A stretch of 64,000 nucleotides of DNA from Microtetraspora glauca (GCA_001570385.1 BBYL01000007.1:1-64000); one strand, 5' to 3'. Shown: positions 34,333 through 44,784, counted from the first letter of the stretch. The notes: generated from the sequence alone by a model not told the origin. Numbers and translations: made by a program.

Positions 34333-34360
34333 AAGGCGGCCGCCTCAGGGCGGCCGCCTT
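34333..34360 (+). terminator. Rho-independent terminator of the deoC operon
   Basis: Perfect 12-base stem AAGGCGGCCGCC/GGCGGCCGCCTT around loop TCAG, followed by CCTCCTT. It is 20 bases after the half-ALDH stop. Confidence 0.85.
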
Positions 34361-34413
34361 CCTCCTTCAGGGCGGCGGTTCGCAGCGGCTTGAGTGGGGA
34401 TGCCCGGGCCGGG

Positions 34414-34992
34414 TCAGCGTGACTGGAGCGCGTCCAGCGCGACGGCCATGGCGATGATCAGGCGCCGGTCCAGGCGCGGATCGCCGATGGTCACGGCGTA
34501 CTGGTCCCGGAGGCCCCATATGCGCTCGACCGAGAACGCGATCGACGCTCCCACGCTGAAGTCGAAGTGGTACGGCAGCCACGACAGCGAGTCACTGAAA
34601 CGGCGCACGACAGCGACGGCCGCGTTGCGCTCGCTGCCGGTGTAGGTGGGCAGGCCCGGCTGACGGAGATGCCAGGTCGAGCGCAGCAACGACTTGCCGA
34701 AGTCCTTGCGGAACAGCCCGATCGGCCTGCCGTCGTGGTCGGTCACGTCGTACTCGCCGGCGAGGTCGAGCACGTTGCGCGCCTTGAAGCCGCCGAGCAC
34801 CTGTTGCCGGGACTCGTCCGTGTACAGCGTGACCTGTTCCTTGAAGGCCATCCGTTTCTGCTCGGCGAAGGCGACGACCTCGCCGGGTGACCCGTCGGCC
34901 TGGACCACGTGGACGACGTAGCGGTTCACCATCATGGTGATCTTCTGGCGCACTATCAGTCGCGTCTGCTGCTGCAGGCCCGAAATGTCCAT
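34414..34992 (-). CDS. LURP-one-related (tubby-like) protein
   Basis: A 192-residue protein of the LOR/scramblase-like fold: a twelve-strand barrel around one helix. Characteristic are LIVRQKITMMVNRYVV, FKEQVTLYTDESRQQVLGGF, GRPIGLFRKDFGKSLLRSTW and the C-terminal hydrophobic helix IIAMAVALDAL. Bacterial members have no settled function; eukaryotic relatives bind membranes. Start at ATG 34992 (MDISGLQQQ) with GGAG eight bases upstream, in preference to ATG 35004. Confidence 0.85.
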   Translation of the reverse strand: MDISGLQQQTRLIVRQKITMMVNRYVVHVVQADGSPGEVVAFAEQKRMAFKEQVTLYTDESRQQVLGGFKARNVLDLAGEYDVTDHDGRPIGLFRKDFGKSLLRSTWHLRQPGLPTYTGSERNAAVAVVRRFSDSLSWLPYHFDFSVGASIAFSVERIWGLRDQYAVTIGDPRLDRRLIIAMAVALDALQSR

Positions 34993-35022
34993 GTCACGCT
35001 CCATGGGGTCGGGTTAATCACC

Positions 35023-35607
35023 CTATATTGGGAGATCACCCGTGAGATAGCGTTGGACGGCAGGTGCCACGCAGGAGATCAGTTCCTCCGGGGACAACGA
35101 CACCAGCGGCTCGATCCGCACCACATAGCGGGCGAAGGCGACACCCATCAGGTGTGACCCGGCGAGGATGGCACGCGTCTCCGGTGAACCCACGTCCAGC
35201 CGCTTGACGAGCGGCTGGATCACCTCCGAGCGTACGAACTCCTTGAACAGGTCCGCGGCGGCGGGTGAGGCCGCGACCGAACTCATCACGGCGTGGAGTC
35301 GGGCGCCCGTCTCCGGGTCCTCCCACAACGACACGTAACGGGCGACGACGCGCCGGCCGAGACCCTCGACGTCGCCGTCCGCGGCGTCGGACAGGCTGCG
35401 CAGCGGGATGCCGCCGCCGCGGATGGCGGCCTCGAACAGGCCGTCCTTGGACCCGAAGAAATGCATGACCAGCGCCGGATCGACGCCCGCCGCACGGGCG
35501 ACGGCCCTGATCGTGGTCCCGGCGTACCCGCTCTCGGTGAACGCCCGCAGCCCCGCGTCGAGGATCGCCTCGCGCGTCTGTGGCGATCCGGGCCGTCGTC
35601 CGCTCAT
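35023..35607 (-). CDS. TetR-family repressor
   Basis: A 194-residue regulator. N-terminal helix-turn-helix TRAVARAAGVDPALVMHFFG-like (TTIRAVARAAGVDPALVMHF) follows REAILDAGLRAFTESGYAG. The C-terminal helical domain would bind the inducer. Divergently transcribed from a membrane-protein gene; the 70-base gap holds two palindromes (35616-35630 and 35640-35661) that are strong candidates for its operators. Probably represses both itself and the membrane protein. Confidence 0.92.
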   Translation of the reverse strand: MSGRRPGSPQTREAILDAGLRAFTESGYAGTTIRAVARAAGVDPALVMHFFGSKDGLFEAAIRGGGIPLRSLSDAADGDVEGLGRRVVARYVSLWEDPETGARLHAVMSSVAASPAAADLFKEFVRSEVIQPLVKRLDVGSPETRAILAGSHLMGVAFARYVVRIEPLVSLSPEELISCVAPAVQRYLTGDLPI

Positions 35608-35615
35608 GAGGGCTA

Positions 35616-35630
35616 TTCAACCACGTTGAA
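35616..35630. promoter_or_regulatory. TetR operator palindrome 1
   Basis: Perfect inverted repeat TTCAAC-CAC-GTTGAA, nine bases from the tetR start codon. The same half-sites recur in palindrome 2. Confidence 0.75.
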
Positions 35631-35639
35631 TTCATCTAT

Positions 35640-35661
35640 GTTCAACTCAACGTTGTTGAAC
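35640..35661. promoter_or_regulatory. TetR operator palindrome 2
   Basis: Inverted repeat GTTCAAC-8 bases-GTTGAAC, 20 bases from the start of the membrane-protein gene. The TTCAAC half-site is shared with palindrome 1; the centres are 27-28 bases apart. Confidence 0.7.
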
Positions 35662-35680
35662 TCATCGCTTGGAGAATTCG

Positions 35681-36640
35681 ATGCGCAAGCTGATCGCGGC
35701 GGTCGTCCTCGTGACGGCCCTCGGCATGGTCTTCGCGCTGTCCTTCCTGGGGGCGCTGCATCAGCCGCGCCCGCACGACGTCCCCGTGGCGGTCGTCGGC
35801 CCGGCCCAGGCCACCGCGCGGATCGACGCCGCGCTCGCCGCCGTGGCGCCGGGCGCCTTCGCCCTCACCGCGTACGCCGACGAGGGGGCCGCGCGCGCCG
35901 CGCTCGCCGATCGGGAAGTGGACGCCGTCCTCGTGCCCGGGGCGGGGAAACTACTGGTCGCCGGCGCGGCCGGCCGTACCGGCGCGACCGTGATCACCCA
36001 GGCGTTCCAGGGCGCCGCCGAGGCGCAGGGGACGCGGCTCGCGGTGGAGGACGTGATCCCGCTGCCGCCCGGCGACGCGGGAGGCGTCTCCGGGATGTTC
36101 TACGTGCTCTCCCTCGTCATCCCGGGCATCGCCGTCGCAGTGCTGATCTCCCGGATCGCGCCCGGACTCGGCGGCGCGGCGCGTGCCGGAGTCCTCGCCG
36201 TCGCCGCTCTCGCGGCGGGTACGGCGAACGCCTGGCTGGCGGACGTGGTGCTCGGCGCCATCCCCGGCAGGTTCGCCGGGCTGGTGGCGGTCTCGGCGTG
36301 CGTCACGCTGACCGTCGCTCTCGTGTCGGCGGGTCTGGCCCGGCTCGGGGGGACGGCCGCGGTCGGCCTCGCCGCTCTCCTGTTCATCCCGATCGGACTG
36401 CCCGCGAGCGGCGGCCCGGTGGGCGCCCGGTTCATCCCCGAGTGGTACGCGGCGGCCGGGCAGGTCCTCCCGGTCGGCCAGGCGGCCGAGGCGCTCAGGA
36501 ACGTCGTCTACTTCGACGGGGCCGCCCTGGGCATGCCGGTCGTGGTGCTCGGCGGCTGGGCGCTCCTCGGTGTGCTGCTCCTGGCCGTCCCCCGCCGGAG
36601 GGTGACGGCGCTCACTGTGGAACCCTTGGCCGTGGCGTGA
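35681..36640 (+). CDS. YhgE/ABC-2-like membrane protein under TetR control
   Basis: A 319-residue membrane protein with an N-terminal helix (IAAVVLVTALGMVFALSFL), an extracytoplasmic domain (about residues 25-125, PVAVVGPAQATARIDAAL) and about five C-terminal helices. This is the YhgE/Pip or ABC-2 permease layout; members are exporters or their relatives. Start ATG 35681 with GGAG seven bases upstream. TetR/YhgE-like divergent pairs usually give drug or lipid tolerance (inference). Confidence 0.75.
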   Translation: MRKLIAAVVLVTALGMVFALSFLGALHQPRPHDVPVAVVGPAQATARIDAALAAVAPGAFALTAYADEGAARAALADREVDAVLVPGAGKLLVAGAAGRTGATVITQAFQGAAEAQGTRLAVEDVIPLPPGDAGGVSGMFYVLSLVIPGIAVAVLISRIAPGLGGAARAGVLAVAALAAGTANAWLADVVLGAIPGRFAGLVAVSACVTLTVALVSAGLARLGGTAAVGLAALLFIPIGLPASGGPVGARFIPEWYAAAGQVLPVGQAAEALRNVVYFDGAALGMPVVVLGGWALLGVLLLAVPRRRVTALTVEPLAVA

Positions 36641-36655
36641 GATTGGGTGGGTGGA

Positions 36656-37738
36656 ATGCCGCGGTGGCGAGCGTGGACCGGCGGGAACCGGACCGGTACG
36701 AAATGGGCCGGTAGGAAATGGGCCGGCGGGAAATGGCTTGTCGTTCCGGGCGTGACGGCACTGGCCCTGTTCGTCCTCAAGGACCGGTTGCCGAACGTGG
36801 ACGAGGTCTGGGACTCGCTCAGCGGAGTGAGTCTCGGCTGGCTCGCGGTGGCCGTGCTCGCCGAGGCGATGTCGATGGGCGTCTTCGCCAGGCTCTTCAG
36901 CCGCCTGCTCGCGCTGGGCGGGGCCCGGCTGACGTACCCCCGCGCCGTGGCCGTCACGTACGCGCGCAACGCCGTGTCCAACTCGCTGCCCGCCGGGCCC
37001 GTCCTGTCCATCGCGTACACGACGAGGGAGTTCGTCCGCCTGGGGGCGGCGAAGCCGCTCATCGCGGCGACGCTGGTACTGGCGGGGACGTACTCGACGG
37101 CCACCTTCGCCGGGCTGAGCCTCTTCGCGCTGTTCGGCGAACCGTCCACGAGGACGCCGACCGCGATCGCCCTCGGGGCGCTGCTGTTCGCGGTGGGGGT
37201 CCTGCTGCGGCTGCGCCCGCGCCGGTTCACCGGATGGCTGCACCGGCGGAGCCCGAAGGCCATGAGGCAACTCCGTGCCGCTCGCGACGCGCTCCGGCTC
37301 GCCGGTCGCGACCGCCTGGTCATCGCCGGCCTCGCGCTCGCCAACTGGCTTCTCGACGTGGCCTGCCTCGCGGCCGTCTGCGCCGCCGCGGGCGTACGGG
37401 TCGGCCCGCACACGATGCTGCTCGGGTACGTCGCCGCCAAGATGGCCGCGACGCTCGCCCTGATTCCCGGGGGGCTGGGCATCGCGGAACTCGGCATGGC
37501 CGCCACATTCGTCGCGGCCGGTGTCACGGGCGGAGCCGCGGCCGCCGTGGTCGCCCTCTACCGGCTCATCTCGTACTGGGCGATCGTCGTCGCCGGCTGG
37601 ATCGCCTGGCTGATGCTCCGGGACGGCGTACGCGCGCGCCTCGCGGTCGCCGGGCGATGGTTGTGGGAGGGATTCCTGTGGTCGGCGCGGAACGCGCCCT
37701 GTGCCGTCACGTACGGCGTCCGCGGCGACGACCTTTGA
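36656..37738 (+). CDS. YbhN/LPG-synthase-TM-region family membrane protein
   Basis: A 360-residue multi-pass protein of the lysylphosphatidylglycerol-synthase membrane domain family (flippase fold) without the catalytic C-terminal domain. About eight helices; conserved features are TYARNAVSNSLPAGPVLSIA, the GGLGIAELGMAATF loop, and ALYRLISYWA. The N-terminus includes KWAGRKWAGGKW, encoded by a short imperfect DNA repeat (36705-36737). Start at ATG 36656; TTG 36647 in the same frame is possible. Probable lipid-linked-substrate flippase; substrate unknown. Confidence 0.83.
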   Translation: MPRWRAWTGGNRTGTKWAGRKWAGGKWLVVPGVTALALFVLKDRLPNVDEVWDSLSGVSLGWLAVAVLAEAMSMGVFARLFSRLLALGGARLTYPRAVAVTYARNAVSNSLPAGPVLSIAYTTREFVRLGAAKPLIAATLVLAGTYSTATFAGLSLFALFGEPSTRTPTAIALGALLFAVGVLLRLRPRRFTGWLHRRSPKAMRQLRAARDALRLAGRDRLVIAGLALANWLLDVACLAAVCAAAGVRVGPHTMLLGYVAAKMAATLALIPGGLGIAELGMAATFVAAGVTGGAAAAVVALYRLISYWAIVVAGWIAWLMLRDGVRARLAVAGRWLWEGFLWSARNAPCAVTYGVRGDDL

Positions 37739-37897
37739 TCCCCTGCTGAGTCCCCGGATGCCACGACCGTGAGCCCCGGGTGCTTCGGGCATCCCGGACG
37801 GGCCTTCGTGCACCTTCCACGGGCCTTCCAGGGCCTCCATAGGGCGTGAGGGGCGGACGGCGAGGCCGTTGCTCCCGCCGCCCGCCGGTCCGCAGAG

Positions 37898-38071
37898 TCA
37901 GTCCTTGAAGGCGTCCTTCACCTTTTCGCCGGCCTGCTTGACATTGCCCTTGACCTTGTCGGCCTTGCCTTCGGCTTGCTTGCGCTCGTCGTCGGTCATC
38001 TCGCCGACGCGCTCTTTGGCCTTGCCCTTGAGCTCCTGAGCCTTGTTGGAAATCTTGTCACCCATACCCAT
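37898..38071 (-). CDS. CsbD-family stress protein
   Basis: A 57-residue, highly charged, probably disordered helical protein (MGMGDKISNKAQELKGKAKE and VKGNVKQAGEKVKDAFKD). CsbD proteins are general-stress proteins of unknown mechanism. ATG 38071 has GGAAGGAAG upstream. The open frame continues upstream to 38548, but that part is non-coding. Divergent from the PspC gene. Confidence 0.9.
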   Translation of the reverse strand: MGMGDKISNKAQELKGKAKERVGEMTDDERKQAEGKADKVKGNVKQAGEKVKDAFKD

Positions 38072-38236
38072 GTCAGACTTCCTTCCGATATGAGGCGATT
38101 GTCCGCCAATGGGAAGACTGTCCGATGTAGGGGAAAGCAAACCCCCTGTCCACCTCAGGGTTTTGTCAGGGTCGGCGGCGGAACCGGATCTTGGCGAAGG
38201 TCCGTTGGACTGAGTGAAAGAAGGGGGTTTACACAC

Positions 38237-38425
38237 ATGTACCGATCCAGAGACCACAAGATGATCGCCGGTGTCTGCGGCGGAATCGCGGAGCGCTACG
38301 GCATGTCGCCCAACGCCGTCCGGCTGCTCTTCCTGCTGTCCTGCCTGCTCCCCGGCCCGCAGTTCGTCATCTACCTGATCATGTGGGTCTTCGTCCCCAA
38401 GGTGCCTGCGCGCCTGCACTACTGA
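38237..38425 (+). CDS. PspC-domain membrane protein
   Basis: A 62-residue protein consisting of one PspC domain: RDHKMIAGVCGGIAERYGMS, then two hydrophobic segments (LLFLLSCLLPG, FVIYLIMWVFVPK). PspC proteins take part in phage-shock-type envelope stress signalling; short stand-alone forms are common in actinobacteria. The ATG at 38237 follows AAAGAAGGGGG. Divergent from csbD, which fits a shared stress role. Confidence 0.88.
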   Translation: MYRSRDHKMIAGVCGGIAERYGMSPNAVRLLFLLSCLLPGPQFVIYLIMWVFVPKVPARLHY

Positions 38426-38591
38426 GGCGCCCGTAGCGGCACGCGGGCGGCGACGGGGTGACGAAGGCGACACCGCCGCCTGCTCGGCCACCTGACGGTG
38501 ATCACGGCGCGCGGGCCTGGGCATGTCTCGTGTCCAGGCTGCGTGCACCCGTTTTGGGGGTGCGTTCTATGCTCGCGAATGGAGGTGCCCG

Positions 38592-39236
38592 ATGCGTGAA
38601 CGACCGTTGACGTTGGTTCAGGATGATCTGGTCGACTATGAGAAGGCCATGGAGCGAATGGCCGCCCTGGTCGAGGAGCGGCAGGAGGACGGCCGGCCGG
38701 ACACGCTCTGGCTGCTCAGCCACCCCGCCGTGTTCACGATCGGCAAGCGCACGCCCGAGGAGCACCTGCCCGACCCCTCGCACGGCATTCCCGTCATGCA
38801 GACCGGCCGGGGCGGGCAGCTGACCTACCACGGGCCGGGCCAGCTCGTCGGATACCTGATCGTCAAGCTGCGGGCCGACGAGGGGGTCGTCGACTACATC
38901 CGCGAGGTCGAACTGCGGCTGGTCGAGGCGCTCGGAGAGCTGGGCATCCCGGCCGAACGCCGCGACACCCCGCCCGGTTCGGAACTGCTCACCGGGGTCT
39001 GGACCAAGGACACCGGACGCAAGATCATTTCGATCGGCATGCGGGCCAGCCGGGCCGTGACCAGCCACGGCTTCGCCCTCAACGTCGAAGGCGACCTGAG
39101 CCCGTGGGACCTCGCGATCCCCTGCGGCATGCCCGATGTCGACATGACCTCAGTGGCCCGCGAGCGCGGACACGCGTCGATGGACGAGACCCGGCAGGCG
39201 GTCGCGAGGGCCTTCGAGGCCACACCCGGCGCGTAG
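38592..39236 (+). CDS. lipB: Octanoyl-[acyl-carrier-protein]:protein octanoyltransferase
   Basis: A 214-residue LipB that transfers octanoyl groups from ACP to lipoyl domains, the first step of lipoate assembly. The signature RGGQLTYHGPGQLVGYLIVK is present, with the catalytic Lys in GRKIISIGMRASRAVTSHGF and Cys in IPCGMPDVDMTS. ATG 38592 follows GGAGGTG. LipA, the next enzyme, is not in the window. Confidence 0.95.
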   Translation: MRERPLTLVQDDLVDYEKAMERMAALVEERQEDGRPDTLWLLSHPAVFTIGKRTPEEHLPDPSHGIPVMQTGRGGQLTYHGPGQLVGYLIVKLRADEGVVDYIREVELRLVEALGELGIPAERRDTPPGSELLTGVWTKDTGRKIISIGMRASRAVTSHGFALNVEGDLSPWDLAIPCGMPDVDMTSVARERGHASMDETRQAVARAFEATPGA

Positions 39237-39549
39237 CGCCGGTTCCTCGCCGAGATCCGCTCGCGTCGGTTCTCCATGCTCTGGGCGTAACCGGTTGAGA
39301 GCAGCGACTGCCGGTGGGGTTCTCCGCCGAAGCCGGCGTGCTCGAACGTACGCGATGACCCACCTGGCCGTTGACATATGAGTGTGAACAGGGGTGGGGC
39401 GGGATCAGGGTTCACGGCCGACGCCGCACAGGGCACAAGTGGGGAGCCTCCGCTCGCCGTGGCCGATGGACACGTCGTCCGGCCTTTTGGGAATCAAGTG
39501 ATCGCTGGTGATAGTCCTCTTGTGAAGTCCCGCGATGGCTTTCATGTGA
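39237..39549. other. Gap between lipB and HD-protein gene
   Basis: A plus-strand open frame (39378-39578, 66 codons, MSVNRGGAGSGFTADAAQGT) crosses most of it and runs into the convergent HD gene. It has no ribosome site or known domain; I do not call it. Confidence 0.3.
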
Positions 39550-40188
39550 CTACGCGGGCCAATCCGAATTCTGGATGATCTCCACGAAATCGATACGCCG
39601 GAATCCGGGAACGAAGTGTTCCAGCACGTCGGCGTTGACCGTACCGAATGTGGTGTCAGGGCGGTGCCGGAACCCGTCGGCGAACGCGGCGAGGATCTGG
39701 CGCTTGAAGTCGGGCCTCGGGTGGGCGGCCGTGACGGCGGCGATGTCGTCGGGGGACAGCTCCCTGTAGCCGATCCCGAGGACGTCGGTCTCGACTCCGG
39801 CGGTGACCAGCGCGACCTCCGGGTCCAGCCGGTACGGCACCTCGGGGGTGGTGTGGAGCGCGATTCCCTCCCATACCTTCCGGATGTCGGTCTCGGGCGG
39901 CCCGTGCGAGGTGAGGAACCGGCGCGCCTCGTCGGCTCCGTCGATCTCGAAACGCTGGTGGTCGGTCCGGTACGTCTCGGTCAGGCCCAGGTCGTGGAAC
40001 ATCGCCCCGACGTAGAGCAGCTCCGGGTCGGCCTCCAGCCCGAGCCGCTTGCCCTGAAGAGTGCCGAACAGGTAAACGCGGCGAGAGTGGTGGAACAGCA
40101 GCGGTGGCGCCGCTTGACGGACGAGTTCGGTCGCGTCGGCCGCGAGGGCCGAATCCGGGATCTTCACTCCCGCGATCGTCTCCGACAT
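39550..40188 (-). CDS. HD-domain phosphohydrolase
   Basis: A 212-residue metal-dependent hydrolase. The HD motif is in YVGAMFHDLGLT, with the first His in LLFHHSRRVYLFG and later ligands in IALHTTPEVP. It resembles small HD proteins that cleave cyanamide or nucleotides; the substrate is not predictable. Start at 40188 (MSETIAGVKIPDSAL) with AGGAGGG 8 bases upstream. Confidence 0.85.
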   Translation of the reverse strand: MSETIAGVKIPDSALAADATELVRQAAPPLLFHHSRRVYLFGTLQGKRLGLEADPELLYVGAMFHDLGLTETYRTDHQRFEIDGADEARRFLTSHGPPETDIRKVWEGIALHTTPEVPYRLDPEVALVTAGVETDVLGIGYRELSPDDIAAVTAAHPRPDFKRQILAAFADGFRHRPDTTFGTVNADVLEHFVPGFRRIDFVEIIQNSDWPA

Positions 40189-40544
40189 GACGGTTCCCTC
40201 CTGCTCATGGCCGGCCGGCGTGACCAGGCGGTGACCAGGCGACATGGCCGGGTGATACCGCCAGGCGGCCTCGTGTTCCCCCATTCCCAACCGGCCGCGA
40301 GGGGCGCCCCGCTGTATGGGACGTATCTGCCACAGAAACGGACAGTTCTCGGCAGCGGGTACGCCGGCAGCCGCTCCTCAGGTGGTCGGCGCATCCGAAA
40401 CGTCCAGTGCGTGAACGCCCAGCGCACGAATATTCAGTGCACGAATGCCCGGTCCACGCGAACGTTTCGCGGAGCCGCCGGAACCCGCAGGTGAAGCAGA
40501 CCCCCGGGACGAACCGGGTGAAGCAGGCCCCCGGGACGAAGCAG
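40189..40544. other. Intergenic region with short repeats
   Basis: No gene evident. Contains two near-identical blocks GTGAAGCAGRCCCCCGGGAC (about 40491-40514 and 40517-40540) and a run of CGCACGAAT-like elements (40421-40455). Confidence 0.5.
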
Positions 40545-40563
40545 CGCCCCCAGGGTGGGGGCG
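40545..40563 (-). terminator. Terminator of the multicopper oxidase operon
   Basis: Stem CGCCCCC/GGGGGCG with a five-base loop, directly after the oxidase stop codon (40564). Confidence 0.6.
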
Positions 40564-42603
40564 TCAGCCGCCGTGCGCTCCGTGGAACGGGGTGGTGACG
40601 CCCTCATAGGAGAGGTGCAGGGCCATGCCCATGTCGGCGTGGCTCAGGTTGTGGCAGTGGTTCATCCACAGCCCCGGGTTCGTGGCGCGGAAGGCCACCT
40701 CCCAGACCTCTCCGGGGCGTACGTCGAAGGTGTCGAGCAGCAAGGGTGCCCCGGTCGGTGCGCGGCCGTCGCGGCTGAGGACGAGCACGCGGTGCCCGTG
40801 CAGGTGCCAGGGGTGGGTCTCGCGTCCCCGGTTCACGACGGTGATCCGGACGAGGTCGCCTTCCGTCACGATCTGCGTGGGGATGTTCGGGAACGCCTGC
40901 CCGTTGACCGTGTGCGCGTACATCGGCCGCCCGTCGACCATGGCGAGTCCCTGGTCGAGGACGAGCGTGAACCTCCGCTTCACCTGCTCGTTCGCGTCGA
41001 ACGGCGGGGCGGCGGGTTTTCCGTACGCGAGCGGGTCGAGTTCGGGCCAGCCCGCGGTGTTCTCGACCGGACCGGCGGTGGGGCTCGCCGCGGTCGCGCC
41101 GCCCGTGCTCCCGGCGGTTCCGGCGGTTCCGGTGGTTTCGGCGGCGCCGGTCGTCCCGGTGGTGGTCCGGACTTTCTCGATCGTTTCGACGCTCCCCGTC
41201 GTCCCGGCCGGGTCAATGGCGCCGGTGGTCGCGGCGGGCACCAGCTTCAGGCCCTCCGTACGGTCGTCCACGAGCAGGCGCACGCCGGTGGCGGGCATCG
41301 CGAAGGCGAGGTCGTACCGGCCGCCCGCGGGCAGGCGCAGTCCCACCTTGCTCACCTCGCCCGGTTCGTTGAGGTCGTTGCCGTCGATCGCGACCAGCCG
41401 GTACGGCGTACCGCTCAGCGTGAACCGGTGCGGGGTGTTGTCGGTGTTGACCAGGCGCAGGCGGGTCGGCATGCCGGGGTACGCCCGCTGCTGGATGGGC
41501 TGGTCGTGGTTGCCGAGCACGGTCGTGCCGGAGAACGTGTGCACGGGGAGGGTGAGGTCCAGGCCCTCGGCCCTGTTACGCGGGTGCACCACGAGGGTGC
41601 CGTACAACCCCATCCGCACGCCGAGGTCGGACACCTCGTGCGTGTGGTACCAGAAGGTCCCCACCTGGTTCGCGAGGAAGCGGTACACGAACTCCTCGCC
41701 CGGGAGGACCGCGTCCTGGGTCAGGCCGGGGACCCCGTCCTCGCCCGAGGGGACGTCGTAGCCGTGCCAGTGGAGCGTCACGCCCGACTCGATGTCGGCG
41801 TTGCGCAGCCGTACCTCGATCAGGTCGCCCTCGGTCGCGGTGATCGCGGGTCCGGGCACCTGGCCGTTGAACGTCCACGCGGCGACCTGCTTCCCGGAGG
41901 ACAGCGCGATGGTCGAGGTGCGGGCGGTGAGCATGAAGCGGCGCACCCTGCCGCCCTCGGCCGGGGCGGTGGGCCCGCGCAGCGCGGTCACCGGCTGTCC
42001 GTGGTGCTCGTGCCGCTCTCCGGAGACGCCGTCGCCGAGGTCGGTCGCCTCGACCGGGGCGAACGCGAGCCCGGTGCCGAGCAGGGCCACCGCGAGGATC
42101 GCGGAGGCGCCGGGCCGGAGCCCGCGTACCGGAGGGCAGACGACCCGCCAGCTCACCAGAAGGGCGACCCCGAAGAGCGCCACCGTGAGCAGGCCCGTGC
42201 TCCAGGTCGCGGGGTAGCCGAGCAGGAGTGTGTGGACCAGCCCCGCCGCCGCGGCGAAGCCCGCGCCCAGCAGGGGCATCACCACGATGGGCCGGGCCGC
42301 CATGACGCCACGGCCGCGGGCCGCCTCGACGAGACGCGGCCCGGCGAGCACGGCCGCCACCAGTACGGCGAGGCCGAGGAGGGGCACCGCGACGATGACC
42401 TTCTCCTGGACGAACCACCATCCGGCCCGGGCGAGCGCGATGACGCAGGCGACCCGGGCCAGCGTCACGAGCACGGCCACGGGGAACAGGGCCAGCGCCA
42501 CTTTCGGACGCCGGAAGGCGGCGGCCGCCCCGGTCCCCAGCCACGCGAGCGTGGTCAGGGCCGAGGCGAGCAGGTCGAGCGCGAGCAGCCCCGAGGTGGT
42601 CAT
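40564..42603 (-). CDS. Membrane-anchored multicopper oxidase
   Basis: A 679-residue protein in two parts. Residues 1-195 form about five to six membrane helices (GLLALDLLASALTTLAWLG, VPLLGLAVLVAAVLAG and on). Residues 200-679 are a three-domain multicopper oxidase facing the outside. All copper sites are present: HWHG, FWYHTHE, HPWHLHGH and HCHNLSHADMGMAL with the type 1 Cys, His and Met. A Thr/Gly-rich linker (TTGTTGAAETTGTAGTAG) sits between domains. Likely oxidises metal ions or phenols. Overlaps the upstream membrane gene by an ATGA (42600-42603). Confidence 0.9.
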   Translation of the reverse strand: MTTSGLLALDLLASALTTLAWLGTGAAAAFRRPKVALALFPVAVLVTLARVACVIALARAGWWFVQEKVIVAVPLLGLAVLVAAVLAGPRLVEAARGRGVMAARPIVVMPLLGAGFAAAAGLVHTLLLGYPATWSTGLLTVALFGVALLVSWRVVCPPVRGLRPGASAILAVALLGTGLAFAPVEATDLGDGVSGERHEHHGQPVTALRGPTAPAEGGRVRRFMLTARTSTIALSSGKQVAAWTFNGQVPGPAITATEGDLIEVRLRNADIESGVTLHWHGYDVPSGEDGVPGLTQDAVLPGEEFVYRFLANQVGTFWYHTHEVSDLGVRMGLYGTLVVHPRNRAEGLDLTLPVHTFSGTTVLGNHDQPIQQRAYPGMPTRLRLVNTDNTPHRFTLSGTPYRLVAIDGNDLNEPGEVSKVGLRLPAGGRYDLAFAMPATGVRLLVDDRTEGLKLVPAATTGAIDPAGTTGSVETIEKVRTTTGTTGAAETTGTAGTAGSTGGATAASPTAGPVENTAGWPELDPLAYGKPAAPPFDANEQVKRRFTLVLDQGLAMVDGRPMYAHTVNGQAFPNIPTQIVTEGDLVRITVVNRGRETHPWHLHGHRVLVLSRDGRAPTGAPLLLDTFDVRPGEVWEVAFRATNPGLWMNHCHNLSHADMGMALHLSYEGVTTPFHGAHGG

Positions 42604-43043
42604 GACACCGGCGCCGTCACGTTCTTCGGCGTCGTCTCGCCGGCCAAGGCGAACTTCCGGGCTCCGGCGAGCACCTGTCCGGAGACGGCCATGATGGCCA
42701 GGCCGTTGACGGCGTGCAGGCCCAGGATGGCCAGCGACGCCGTCGTGGAGTTGCCGGTGCCGTCGTCCAGCGCCCGGCCCAGGATGATGATCAGCATCTG
42801 GACGACGACCAGGCCGAACGGCGCGATGCTCAGCCCGATCAGCCGGCCCGGCGCCTTGACGATCGTGGCCACCACGGTGATCAGCAGGGACAGGACGGGG
42901 ATGACCATCATTCCGGTGGTGCCGTGCAGCGCGAACGAGTCGTCCGACTGCGGTTTGTCGAAGGCGCCGACGCCCGCGAAATAGAACTGCGCGAGTATGG
43001 CGAGCATTTGCAGGCCGGCCAGCGCGACGAAGACCCTGCGCAC
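42600..43043 (-). CDS. Four-helix membrane protein coupled to multicopper oxidase
   Basis: A 147-residue protein with four membrane segments (VFVALAGLQMLAILAQFYFA, MMVIPVLSLLITVVATIV, LIGLSIAPFGLVVVQMLIII, LAILGLHAVNGLAIMAVSG). HGTTGMM and GLHAVNG carry His residues inside the membrane that could bind haem or metal (inference). It resembles DUF6220-like proteins. The ATGA overlap with the oxidase gene suggests that the two act together in the membrane. Confidence 0.8.
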   Translation of the reverse strand: MRRVFVALAGLQMLAILAQFYFAGVGAFDKPQSDDSFALHGTTGMMVIPVLSLLITVVATIVKAPGRLIGLSIAPFGLVVVQMLIIILGRALDDGTGNSTTASLAILGLHAVNGLAIMAVSGQVLAGARKFALAGETTPKNVTAPVS

Positions 43044-43184
43044 GGTGCGCTCCCTTCAGATACGTGGGTTAGGGAGGATCTTGTCCCATCACGTCCGCCG
43101 AGTCGTCGTCCGGCCAGAGACACGTCACATACGACCAGGGGAGTACGCGAGGGGGTACGGCACCTTCCCCGGGAGGCGTCCGGC

Positions 43185-44573
<1,389 letters not shown>

Positions 44574-44784
44574 TTATGAGTCCCGGGTTGACACCTGTCA
44601 TGCAGGATCGGCACGTCAGCGCCGGTTTCGGTCCATATTTCGGACTAAGGTGACGTACGTCGGCTTTAACCTGCGGATCCTGTTACCGTGGGTCGCTTAC
44701 ATTGTCTCTTTGACGTTGTCTCTTGATGCTCTCTTGACGGAGGCGCTCGGTGGTACGGCGGTCTTCTCCGAAGGGGCCGGCGAA

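Noticed and set aside
35951..37840. A 629-codon minus-strand open frame
   Set aside because: Antisense to the YhgE-like and YbhN-like genes; composition is that of a G/C-rich shadow frame.
39378..39578. 66-codon gene before the HD-protein gene
   Set aside because: No recognisable domain, no ribosome site, and it runs into the convergent coding sequence.
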